From: Tessaracoccus lapidicaptus
GTDB taxonomy: Bacteria > Actinomycetota > Actinomycetes > Propionibacteriales > Propionibacteriaceae
Reading direction: 5' to 3'
Length of the DNA: 64,000 nt
NCBI RefSeq assembly: GCF_001693815.1
Contig: NZ_MBQD01000001.1
Coordinates: 1-64,000 of the forward strand
Shown here piece after piece: positions 33,439-41,378 of this stretch (its first letter is position 1; every line of letters starts with the position of its first letter). The notes beneath the pieces are model-generated. The model worked only from the letters and a program-made list of their open reading frames with translations, searched no databases and was not told where the DNA came from. A program made the translations under genes and the position numbers.

Positions 33439-34235
33439 CCGCGCCGCGGCACGCCGCTCCCGCACAGCACGCCGCCGTCGCCCGGCGCGGCCGCCCCCTC
33501 GCCACCGTCGGCCGCATCGTCGCGCAGCTGCACGCCGACCCACGGACCATCGCGCTCGTGATGTTCCTGCCGGTGGTGTTCATCTCCCTGCTCTACTTCG
33601 TGATGATCGACCTGCCCACCCCACCAGGCGCGCCGTCCGCTTTCGACCAGATCGGGCCGACGATGCTCGCGGTCTTGCCGATGATGCTGATGTTCCTCGT
33701 CACCTCCATCACGATGCTGCGCGAACGCACGAGTGGCACGTTGGAGCGCCTGCTCACCACGCCGCTGAGCCGGTGGAACCTGCTGGCGTCGTACGGTCTG
33801 GTGTTCGGCGCGCTGGGCGTGCTGCAGGCGTCGCTGCTCGCGACGTTCGTGCTGTGGGTCTACGGCGTGGAGATCGATGGGCCGCTGTGGGTGCTGCTGC
33901 TGATCTCGCTGCTCGATGCGCTGGTGGGGGTGTCGTTCGGGCTGCTGGCCAGCGCCTTCGCCCGCACCGAGTTCCAGGCCGTCCAGTTCATGCCGCTGTT
34001 CATCGGGCCCCAGCTGTTCCTCTGCGGCCTGTTCGCGCCCGTCGACCAGATGCCCGACGCGCTGGCCGCCGTCGCGCGCGTGCTGCCCATGACCTGGGCC
34101 ACCGAGGCGGTGCTCGACGTCACCGGCAACACGGAGGTGTCCGGCTCCATGTGGGTCGGGGTGTCGCTGCTGGCCGCCCTGGTGGTGGGCATGCTCGTCA
34201 TCGCCGCGTCTTCCATGCCGAGACGCACCCGGTGA
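33435..34235 (+). CDS. ABC-2 type permease
   Basis: 266 aa with six hydrophobic helices (LVMFLPVVFISLLYFVM first), the cytoplasmic loop SITMLRERTSGTLERLLTTP typical of ABC-2 permeases, and FIGPQLFLCGLFAPVDQMPD before the last helices. It forms the membrane part of the exporter with the preceding ATPase; the cargo is unknown. The start overlaps the ATPase stop by 4 nt. Confidence 0.87.
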   Translation: MTAPRHAAPAQHAAVARRGRPLATVGRIVAQLHADPRTIALVMFLPVVFISLLYFVMIDLPTPPGAPSAFDQIGPTMLAVLPMMLMFLVTSITMLRERTSGTLERLLTTPLSRWNLLASYGLVFGALGVLQASLLATFVLWVYGVEIDGPLWVLLLISLLDALVGVSFGLLASAFARTEFQAVQFMPLFIGPQLFLCGLFAPVDQMPDALAAVARVLPMTWATEAVLDVTGNTEVSGSMWVGVSLLAALVVGMLVIAASSMPRRTR

Positions 34236-34256
34236 CCCTGCCGATCCGGGGAAGCT

Positions 34257-34310
34257 GTAACAGTGCCGTTACGCGGCGGCAACTGTCGAGCACATAACGT
34301 TGCCTAGAGT
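34257..34310 (+). promoter_or_regulatory. glnA1 promoter with GlnR-like half-site series
   Basis: GTAAC (34257), GTTAC (34268) and GCAAC (34279) are each separated by exactly 6 nt, the spacing of actinobacterial GlnR boxes (GTNAC-n6-GNAAC type). A -10 candidate TAGAGT lies at 34305-34310. The nitrogen regulator assignment is inferred from spacing and gene identity. Confidence 0.5.
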
Positions 34311-34348
34311 CACTCTCACGATCACCCGACATTGAAGGAAGAACGCCC

Positions 34349-35770
34349 ATGTTCCAAGGCGCAGACGACCTGCTGGCTTACATCAAGGACGAAGGCATCG
34401 AGACCGTCGACGTCCGCTTCTGCGACCTGCCCGGGGTCATGCAGCACTTCACCGTCCCGGCGTCGTCGTTCGGGCGGGAGGTGTTCGAGGACGGACTGGG
34501 GTTCGACGGGTCGTCGATCACGGGCTTCCAGAAGATCCACGAGTCGGACATGGCGCTGATGCCGGACCCGACCACCGCGTACGTGGACCCCTTCCGCAAG
34601 TCCAAGACCCTCAACGTCAACTTCTTCGTCCACGACCCGCTGACGAAGGAGCCGTACTCGCGCGACCCGCGCAACATCGCCCGCAAGGCGCAGGCCTACC
34701 TCGCGTCGACCGGCATCGGTGACACCGCCTTCTTCGCGCCTGAGGCCGAGTTCTACGTCTTCGACGACATCCGCTTCGAGACCACCGCGAACTCGTCGTA
34801 CTACCACATCGACTCGGAGGCCGGCGCCTGGAACACCGGCCGCGTCGAGGACGGCGGCAACCGCGGCTACAAGGTGAAGTACAAGGGCGGCTACTTCCCG
34901 GTGGCCCCGGTCGACCACTTCGGCGACCTGCGCGACGACATCGTCCGCCACATGGAGGCCGCGGGCCTCGAGGTCGAGCGCGCGCACCACGAGGTGGGCA
35001 CCGCCGGCCAGGCAGAGATCAACTGGCGCTTTGACACGCTGCTGAAGTCCGCCGACGACGTCATGAAGTTCAAGTACCTCGTCAAGAACACCGCGTGGGC
35101 CGCCGGCAAGACCGCGACCTTCATGCCCAAGCCCATCTTCGGCGACAACGGCTCGGGCATGCACTGTCACCAGTCCATCTGGAACGAGGGCAAGCCGCTG
35201 TTCTACGACGAGAACGGCTACGCCGGCCTGTCCGACCTGGCCCGCTGGTACATCGGCGGCCTGCTCAAGCACGCGCCGGCGCTGCTGGCGTTCACCAACC
35301 CGTCGGTGAACTCCTACCACCGACTGGTGCCCGGCTTCGAGGCGCCGGTCAACCTGGTGTACTCGCAGCGCAACCGCTCCGCGTGCATCCGCATCCCGAT
35401 CACCGGGTCGAACCCGAAGGCCAAGCGCATCGAGTTCCGTTGCCCCGACCCGTCGTCGAACCCCTACCTGGCGTTCGCGGCGATGCTGCTCGCCGGCATC
35501 GACGGCATCCAGAACCGGATCGAGCCGATGGCGCCGATCGACAAGGACCTCTACGAGCTGCCCCCGGATGAGCACGCCCAGGTCCCGACCGTCCCCGGCA
35601 CGCTGGGCGCGGTGCTCGACAACCTCGAGGCCGACCACGAGTTCCTGCTCGTCGGTGACGTGTTCACCCCGGACCTCATCGAAACGTGGATCGAGCTCAA
35701 GCGCGCCGAGATCCAGGCCATCGCGATGCGCCCGCACCCGCACGAGTTCGAGCTGTACTACGCGATCTGA
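34349..35770 (+). CDS. glnA: Type I glutamine synthetase GlnA1
   Basis: 473 aa, a dodecameric GS making glutamine from glutamate, ammonia and ATP. Visible: [12 protein letters not shown] near the start, the metal/ATP region [36 protein letters not shown] and NRSACIRIP. The adenylylation loop [10 protein letters not shown] contains Tyr402, the target of GlnE, which is encoded at 41.4 kb. AAGGA precedes ATG 34349. Upstream are GlnR-like half-sites; downstream is a strong terminator. Monocistronic. Confidence 0.96.
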   Translation: MFQGADDLLAYIKDEGIETVDVRFCDLPGVMQHFTVPASSFGREVFEDGLGFDGSSITGFQKIHESDMALMPDPTTAYVDPFRKSKTLNVNFFVHDPLTKEPYSRDPRNIARKAQAYLASTGIGDTAFFAPEAEFYVFDDIRFETTANSSYYHIDSEAGAWNTGRVEDGGNRGYKVKYKGGYFPVAPVDHFGDLRDDIVRHMEAAGLEVERAHHEVGTAGQAEINWRFDTLLKSADDVMKFKYLVKNTAWAAGKTATFMPKPIFGDNGSGMHCHQSIWNEGKPLFYDENGYAGLSDLARWYIGGLLKHAPALLAFTNPSVNSYHRLVPGFEAPVNLVYSQRNRSACIRIPITGSNPKAKRIEFRCPDPSSNPYLAFAAMLLAGIDGIQNRIEPMAPIDKDLYELPPDEHAQVPTVPGTLGAVLDNLEADHEFLLVGDVFTPDLIETWIELKRAEIQAIAMRPHPHEFELYYAI

Positions 35771-35785
35771 TCGCTGACCGGCTGG

Positions 35786-35819
35786 AAGTCCCCGCTCTGC
35801 CTCGGCAGGGCGGGGACTT
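35786..35819 (+). terminator. Intrinsic terminator after glnA1
   Basis: AAGTCCCCGC pairs with GCGGGGACTT, with inner CTGCC/GGCAG, followed by T residues. The 35820-35946 interval before the MMPL gene shows nothing else recognisable. Confidence 0.85.
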
Positions 35820-35946
35820 TCGCTGTCGCGGGGTGGTGGCGTCGCCGTCGCGGGGAGGGCGTTGGTTCGACGGCCCCCGCGACATCGACCGTTCGACGGA
35901 CCCCGCGACCACCCGCGACCCCGCCACGCGCCCCTAGGCTGAGCCC

Positions 35947-38088
35947 GTGTCCACGACCCGTCTCGCGCGCCTCGCGATCCCCGTCCTCCTCATCCTCACC
36001 TGGCTCGCCGCGGCGGGGATCGGCGGCCCCTACTTCGGCCGCATCGAGGAGGTGGCCACGAACGACCAGTCGACGTTCCTCCCCACCAGCGCGGAGGCCA
36101 CCGTCGTCGGCGACCGCTACCTGGACTTCGTCGACTCCTCGACGCTGCCCGCGATCGTGCTGTTCTCCAGCGACGACACCCTCACCCCTGACGTCCTGAC
36201 CGAGCTTCAGGAGCGCGCCGCGACGCTGGCCGACATCGAGGGCGTCGAGTCGGTCTCCCCGCTCATCCCGTCGGAGGACGGGCTGGCGGCCCAGGTGTTC
36301 GCCGGCGTCGACGCCGAGGCCAGCATCGCCGAGGTGGTGGACGTCATCCGCGAGGACCTGCCCGAGGGCCTGCCCGACGGCGTGACCACCTACGTCACCG
36401 GCCCGGCCGGGTTCACCGCCGACATCACCGAGGCATTCAGCGGCATCGACGGCCTGCTCCTGGCCGTGGCACTGGCCGTGGTGCTCGTCATCCTGCTGGT
36501 GGTGTACCGCTCGCTGATCCTGCCCTTCGCCGTCCTGGCGACCAGCCTGTTCGCGCTCGCGGTCGCGCTGTTGGCCAACTGGTGGCTCGCCAAGGCGGAG
36601 ATCGTCACCCTCACGGGGCAGACCCAGGGCATCCTCTTCATCCTGGTGATCGGCGCCGCCACCGACTACTCGCTGCTCTACACCGCCCGCTACGCCGAGG
36701 AACTCAAGCGCCGCGCGTCCAAGGCCGATGCCACGCGCGCGGCCCTCAAGGGCGTCGTCGAGCCGATCCTCGCCTCCGGCGGCACGGTCATCGCCGGCCT
36801 GATGTGTCTGCTCCTCAGCGACCTCGGCTCCAGCCGTTCCCTGGGCCCCGTCGCGGCGATCGGCATCATCTTCGCCATGCTCGCCGCCCTCACCCTGCTG
36901 CCGAGCATGCTCTACCTCATGGGCCGTGCGTCGTACTGGCCGCGCCGCCCCCGCTTCGACCCCAACCGCGACGAGGACGCCGAGGTCACCACCGGCATCT
37001 ACGCGCAGGCCGCCCGCCTGGTCGCCGCCCGGCCGCGCGTCGTCTGGGTCGTGTGTGCGCTCGCCCTCGCCGCGGGGGCCGCATTCGTCCCCACCCTCAA
37101 GGCCGACGGCGTGCCGCCCAGCGAGTTCGTCCTGGGCGCCTCCGAGGCCCGCGACGGCCAGGCCGAGCTCGCCGAGCACTTCCCGGCCGGCTCCGGCAAT
37201 CCGGCCCGCGTCCTCACGGACGAGGCCCGCCTGCAGGAGGTCACCGACCTGCTCCTGTCCTCCGACGGCGTCGACTCCGTCTCCGTCGTGGCCGCCGACT
37301 CCCCCGCCGGCACCGCCCCCGTGACGGCCGACGGTGTGCAGCCGCTGGGCTCGCCGGGAACGCCTGCCCCCGCCCCGACCGTCAGCGAGGGCCAGGTCAT
37401 GCTGCTGGCCACACTGGCCGACGCCCCGGACAGCGACGAGGCCGGCGACACCGTCCGCGCCCTCCGCGCAGACCTCGACGGCCGAGCGCAGATCGGCGGC
37501 GAGACCGCCACCAACATCGACACCCGCGACACCTCCATCCGCGACCGCAACCTCATCATCCCCCTGGTGCTGGTGGTGATCCTGCTCATCCTCATCGTGC
37601 TGCTGCGCAGCGTGCTGGCCCCGGTACTGCTCATCCTCACCACGGTCTTGTCGTTCGGCACGGCCATGGGGACGGCGGCGCTGGTGTTCAACCACGTGCT
37701 GGACCTGCCCGGCGCGGACCCGTCGGTGCCGCTCTACGGGTTCGTGTTCCTGGTGGCGCTCGGCATCGACTACAACATCTTCCTCATGACCCGCGTGCGG
37801 GAGGAGTCGCTCGTCCACGGCACCCGCCCCGGCATCCTCCGCGGCCTCGCAGTGACCGGCGGCGTCATCACCTCGGCCGGCCTGGTGCTTGCCGCCACGT
37901 TCGCCGCCCTCGCCGTCCTGCCCATCCTCTTCCTGCTGCAGCTGGCCTTCATCGTGGCGTTCGGCGTCCTGGTCGACACGTTCCTGGTCCGGACGCTGCT
38001 CGTGCCCGCGCTCAGCTACGACATCGGCCCGCGCATCTGGTGGCCGGCGCGTCTCGAGGCCGACCGGGCGGCGCACGCCGCCGAGTAA
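35947..38088 (+). CDS. MMPL/RND family membrane transporter
   Basis: 713 aa in the classic duplicated layout: TM1 at the N-terminus, a periplasmic domain (about 30-170), TMs 2-6, TM7, a second periplasmic domain (about 375-525), then TMs 8-12. The proton-relay type motif GAATDYSLLYTARYAEEL is in the first half and LGIDYNIFLMTRVREES in the second. Such proteins export lipids or hydrophobic compounds. GTG 35947 lies 6 nt after TAGGCT, probably leaderless. No dedicated partner is visible nearby, so the substrate is unknown. Confidence 0.9.
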   Translation: MSTTRLARLAIPVLLILTWLAAAGIGGPYFGRIEEVATNDQSTFLPTSAEATVVGDRYLDFVDSSTLPAIVLFSSDDTLTPDVLTELQERAATLADIEGVESVSPLIPSEDGLAAQVFAGVDAEASIAEVVDVIREDLPEGLPDGVTTYVTGPAGFTADITEAFSGIDGLLLAVALAVVLVILLVVYRSLILPFAVLATSLFALAVALLANWWLAKAEIVTLTGQTQGILFILVIGAATDYSLLYTARYAEELKRRASKADATRAALKGVVEPILASGGTVIAGLMCLLLSDLGSSRSLGPVAAIGIIFAMLAALTLLPSMLYLMGRASYWPRRPRFDPNRDEDAEVTTGIYAQAARLVAARPRVVWVVCALALAAGAAFVPTLKADGVPPSEFVLGASEARDGQAELAEHFPAGSGNPARVLTDEARLQEVTDLLLSSDGVDSVSVVAADSPAGTAPVTADGVQPLGSPGTPAPAPTVSEGQVMLLATLADAPDSDEAGDTVRALRADLDGRAQIGGETATNIDTRDTSIRDRNLIIPLVLVVILLILIVLLRSVLAPVLLILTTVLSFGTAMGTAALVFNHVLDLPGADPSVPLYGFVFLVALGIDYNIFLMTRVREESLVHGTRPGILRGLAVTGGVITSAGLVLAATFAALAVLPILFLLQLAFIVAFGVLVDTFLVRTLLVPALSYDIGPRIWWPARLEADRAAHAAE

Positions 38089-38129
38089 CCCCAGGTGGAC
38101 CCGCCGCCGCGACCCCCTAGGCTGGGGGC

Positions 38130-39095
38130 ATGCGTGGAATCGTGGTGCGGGACAGCGGAGTGGCTCTCGAGGACGGATGCGAGGAACTCCTCGCCGATGA
38201 GGGAGTCCTCGTCGAGGTGGTCTATTCCGACCTCAACTACAAGGACGCGTTGGCCGTCACCGGCCGCCCTGGTGTGGTCCGGCAGAAGCCGCTCATCGCC
38301 GGCATCGATCTGGTCGGCCGCGTCGTCGAGTCGGCGGACGAGCGCTGGACACCGGGACAGTGGCTGGTGCTCAACGGCGCCGGGCTCTCGGAGACCAGGC
38401 ACGGCGGGTACGCCGAGCTGGCCAGGGCCGACGCCGACCTCGCCGTCCCCGTGCCCGACGGACTCACCCCGGAGCGGGCCGCCGCACTCGGCACCGCCGG
38501 CTACACGGCGGCACTCGCGGTGCTGCGCCTGGTCATGGACGGCGTGTCGCCGGACTCTGGCCCGGTGCTGGTCACCGGCGCGACGGGCGGCGTGGGGTCC
38601 GTCGCGGTGATGCTGCTCGCGGCCGCCGGGTTCGACGTCGCTGCGCTGACCGGCCGCGAGGACCGGTTCGGCGACTACCTGCGGGACCTGGGGGCCAGCT
38701 CGATCGTCGGGCGCCAGGCGCTGGGCGAGCCGGGGCGGCCGCTGCAGAAGGCGCTCTATGCCGGGGTCGTCGACTCCGTGGGCGGGCAGGTCCTCGCCAA
38801 CGCCATCGCGCAGACGCAGCCCCACGGCGTGGTCACCGCCTGCGGGTTGGCGGCATCACCCGATCTTCCCGCGACGGTGATGCCGTTCATCCTGCGCGGC
38901 GTGACCCTGGCGGGGATCGACTCGGTGTGGGCAGGCGTCGAGGACCGCGCGGACGCGTGGCGCGTGCTGGCCCGGGGCGTCGACCTGGACCAGCTCGACC
39001 AGATGACCGACCGGGTGGGCCTCGACGGAGTGATTGCCGCGGGCGAAGAGCTGCTGGCCGGCAAGCGGCACGGCCGCACGCTCGTCGAGATCTGA
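38130..39095 (+). CDS. YhdH/AcuI-type zinc-free quinone oxidoreductase (acrylyl-CoA reductase-like)
   Basis: 321 aa, an MDR-superfamily NADPH-dependent reductase. YSDLNYKDALAVTGRPGV and AGIDLVGRVVES are characteristic of the YhdH/AcuI group; LGTAGYTAALAV and the nucleotide motif VTGATGGVGSVAV follow. Relatives reduce acrylyl-CoA to propionyl-CoA. ATG 38130 lies 6 nt after TAGGCT. Monocistronic, and the downstream intergenic gap carries a MITE-like element. Confidence 0.85.
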   Translation: MRGIVVRDSGVALEDGCEELLADEGVLVEVVYSDLNYKDALAVTGRPGVVRQKPLIAGIDLVGRVVESADERWTPGQWLVLNGAGLSETRHGGYAELARADADLAVPVPDGLTPERAAALGTAGYTAALAVLRLVMDGVSPDSGPVLVTGATGGVGSVAVMLLAAAGFDVAALTGREDRFGDYLRDLGASSIVGRQALGEPGRPLQKALYAGVVDSVGGQVLANAIAQTQPHGVVTACGLAASPDLPATVMPFILRGVTLAGIDSVWAGVEDRADAWRVLARGVDLDQLDQMTDRVGLDGVIAAGEELLAGKRHGRTLVEI

Positions 39096-39126
39096 GGACC
39101 GCGGTCCCGGTCTGCGGGAGGGTCGC

Positions 39127-39277
39127 GTCACGACCCTTCGAGACGATCGGCGCTAGCGCGCCGACCTCCTCAGGGGCCGGAACACGACGATCCAGACTCC
39201 GCGCCGACCTCCTCACATATCGCTCCCTGAGGAGGCCCGGCCGCGCAGCGGCGCCGGCCGTCTCGAAGGGTCGTCAC
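39127..39277. mobile_element. 151-bp MITE-like element with 19-bp terminal inverted repeats
   Basis: GTCACGACCCTTCGAGACG (39127-39145) and its exact reverse complement (39259-39277) bound the element. Inside are the palindromic core GGCGCTAGCGCGCC, TCCTCAGGG/CCCTGAGGA motifs and a degenerate unit at 39183-39216. The termini are the same as those of the 29-30 kb island. It fills the gap between two convergent genes and contains no ORF of note. Confidence 0.75.
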
Positions 39278-39279
39278 CG

Positions 39280-40287
39280 TCAGGACAGGTCCAGCTCGAC
39301 GTACGCCTGCTCGGGTGCCCGCTCGATGATGCCCGCCTCGACGAGGAACTCCGCCATCCGGGCGAACGCGTCGGTGTCCAGCGACACGTCGACGGCCCCG
39401 CCCCGGGTCCACAGCTCGGTGGTCGCGGCCAACACCCGCGCCGCGGACTCCCGCTGCGCGGGGTCACTCAGCGCCGGCACCTGCTCCGCCGTCGCGTCGA
39501 GGGCGGCCTCCGGGTCCGCGATGACGGCCTCCTCGGCCTCCCTCATCCCACGGGCCACGGCGGCGAGCACGTCGTCGGACACCTCGGTCCCGACCGTGAC
39601 CAGGCTCGGCCCGACAAGCCGGGGCGACGCGGGATCCGAGATGGGGATCGAGAGCACGGACTCCCCCTGCGCCCGCAGCTGGACCAGCTCGTTGTTGCGG
39701 AACCCCATGATGAAGTCCACCTGCCGGGCGGCCAGCGCGCTGAGCTGCGTGTAGCCGATGTCCATCAGTGTCACGTCGTCCTCCGTGAGTCCCGCCTCGT
39801 GGATGGCGGCGAGCGCCGCGTAGTAGCTGGATCCGTAGTGGCCAGGGATGCCGAGCGTCCGGCCGGCGAGGACGGCCAACCCGTCGTCGGCGGACAGCCC
39901 GAGGTCGCCTCCGCCCATGACCTCCAGCGGGTAGGTCTGGTAGCTGGTGGCGAACGTGCGCAGGTCCTGCCCGGCGGCCGCGGCGACCATCGCCTCGTCC
40001 GCGGACGCGAACACCACGTGTTCCTCTCGGGCGAGCACGGCACCGAAGACGTCCTCCTGCTGGCCGTGGTGCCGCAGCGTCACGTCGAGTCCCTGCTTGG
40101 CGAACAGTCCCTCGGCCACGCCTAGGTAGAAGGCGCTGAACTGCACGTTGGGGATGTAGGTGAGTCCGACGGTGAGCTTGCCGTCGGCGGACGGCGACGC
40201 GGCCGGCGAGGCGCCGGAGCAGGCGGCGAGACCGGTGGCACCGGCGGCGGCGAGCCCGCCCAGCAGAACGGAACGGCGGCTGATCAT
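39280..40287 (-). CDS. Riboflavin ABC transporter substrate-binding lipoprotein (RibY-like)
   Basis: 335 aa. A signal with RRSVLLGGLAAAGATGLAAC (lipobox Cys) and an NMT1/THI5-type binding fold (LTVGLTYIPNVQFSAFYLGV, AEGLFAKQGLDVTL, FASADEAMVAAAAGQD). THI5-like binding proteins carry pyrimidines or flavins; the FMN riboswitch upstream argues for riboflavin, as in RibXY systems. GGAG lies before ATG 40287, which overlaps the permease stop (ATGA). No ATPase gene accompanies it. Confidence 0.82.
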   Translation of the reverse strand: MISRRSVLLGGLAAAGATGLAACSGASPAASPSADGKLTVGLTYIPNVQFSAFYLGVAEGLFAKQGLDVTLRHHGQQEDVFGAVLAREEHVVFASADEAMVAAAAGQDLRTFATSYQTYPLEVMGGGDLGLSADDGLAVLAGRTLGIPGHYGSSYYAALAAIHEAGLTEDDVTLMDIGYTQLSALAARQVDFIMGFRNNELVQLRAQGESVLSIPISDPASPRLVGPSLVTVGTEVSDDVLAAVARGMREAEEAVIADPEAALDATAEQVPALSDPAQRESAARVLAATTELWTRGGAVDVSLDTDAFARMAEFLVEAGIIERAPEQAYVELDLS

Positions 40288-41123
40288 GTGGTTTCTCCTT
40301 GGAGTCGGGCGACGGCGGCTCGTTCCAGGGCGTGGACGAGGCCGTGCAGGGTGAGGGCGGTGAGGCTGATCCACGCGACGACGGCGAACAGGCCGGCCGT
40401 GTCGGCCGCCTCGCGGGTGAGGGTGAGGAGCGTGCCGAGGCCGGCGCCGCCCATGACGAGCTCGCCCACCACGGCCCCGGTCATGGTGAGCACCACGCCC
40501 CCGCGGACGCCCGCGAGGATGGCGGGCGCGGCCATGGGTCCTTCGATGTGGACGAGGCGCTGCCAGGCACCGGCCCCGTCGAGCAGCGCGTTCTCGACGA
40601 CGCGCATGTCGAGCGACCGGAGTCCGACCACTGTGGTGGTGACCATGGGGAAGAACGCGATGATGGCGCACAGGACCGCGATGGGCACGGTGCCGTAGCC
40701 GATCCACAGCACGAGCAGGGGCGCGATCGCGACGAGCGGCACGGTCTGGGAGATGGCGACAAAGGGTTCGACGACGGCGGCGAACAGCCGCGAGTGCGTG
40801 ATGACCACGCCGAGCGGGAGGGCGACCGCGACCGCGATGAGCGCGCCGAGGAGTGCGGCGCCCAGCGTCGGCGCCAGGTAGCGCCAGGCGACGCCGGTGG
40901 TCAGCTGCGTGCCCATCCTGGCGACGACGTCGAGGGGGTTGGGCAGGTAGAGCGGGGCGATGAGGCCGCCGGCCGTGACCGCCCACCACAGCAGCAGCAC
41001 GCCGCCGAGGGCGGCCGCCGCCGGCTTCCACCGTCCGGCGGAGGGGCGGGTGCGCGCGGGATAGGCCGACCACACGCCCAGGTGGGCGAGGCTGCGGGCC
41101 CTGCGGCGCTCCTCAAGGGTCAT
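40284..41123 (-). CDS. ABC transporter permease (RibX-like)
   Basis: 279 aa with six transmembrane helices and the BPD_transp EAA-type loop ENALLDGAGAWQRLVHIEGP (about 190-210), which contacts an ATPase. First gene after the FMN riboswitch, followed by the binding lipoprotein. Prior comparative work described RibXY riboflavin importers lacking a local ATPase; this pair fits. ATG 41123 has only weak GGAC upstream. Confidence 0.82.
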   Translation of the reverse strand: MTLEERRRARSLAHLGVWSAYPARTRPSAGRWKPAAAALGGVLLLWWAVTAGGLIAPLYLPNPLDVVARMGTQLTTGVAWRYLAPTLGAALLGALIAVAVALPLGVVITHSRLFAAVVEPFVAISQTVPLVAIAPLLVLWIGYGTVPIAVLCAIIAFFPMVTTTVVGLRSLDMRVVENALLDGAGAWQRLVHIEGPMAAPAILAGVRGGVVLTMTGAVVGELVMGGAGLGTLLTLTREAADTAGLFAVVAWISLTALTLHGLVHALERAAVARLQGETT

Positions 41124-41176
41124 ATCGTCCCGGTCCTTCGTCAGGTCCGGGGTACGCGCAGGTACGACGGCTGAAT

Positions 41177-41197
41177 GCGCGCACCTTCAGTGCGCGC
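41177..41197 (-). promoter_or_regulatory. Hairpin between riboswitch and ribX start
   Basis: GCGCGCAC/GTGCGCGC 8-bp perfect stem with a 5-nt loop, just 3' of the aptamer. No U-tract follows, so it may be part of a translational or Rho-linked expression platform. Confidence 0.5.
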
Positions 41198-41208
41198 GCC
41201 GTCGCGCA

Positions 41209-41343
41209 AGCGTGTTGCCTCCCATCCAGACTTTGACTGTCGGTCTCGGAATTTCACCGAGTCAACCCGTTGGCCCATGCGGGCCGCGGGGGTCGCGGAC
41301 TATCACCGCCGGTTCGGACTTTCACCGACCCCGGAACACGTTT
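41209..41343 (-). ncRNA. FMN riboswitch (RFN element)
   Basis: On the minus strand the conserved RFN blocks occur in order: GGTGAAAGTCCGAACCGGCG, GTGATAGTCCGCGACC, a variable stem, GGTGAAATTCCGAGACCGAC, then AGTCAAAGTCTGGATGGGAG. The closing P1 stem is formed by CGTGTT (41340-41335) and AACACG (41216-41211). It senses FMN and would turn off the riboflavin uptake genes downstream. Confidence 0.95.
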
Positions 41344-41378
41344 GCGGCGATCCTAGCACCCGGCCGCGGCGGCCCCGC

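Noticed and set aside
35820-35946. Hidden small gene between glnA1 and the MMPL gene
   Set aside because: Only GC-rich sequence with no start/RBS/motif beyond the glnA1 terminator.
35758-38076. 772-codon minus-strand open frame opposite the MMPL gene
   Set aside because: The plus-strand gene has clear MMPL motifs; the antisense product is Gly/Val/Asp/Gln-rich filler without family features.
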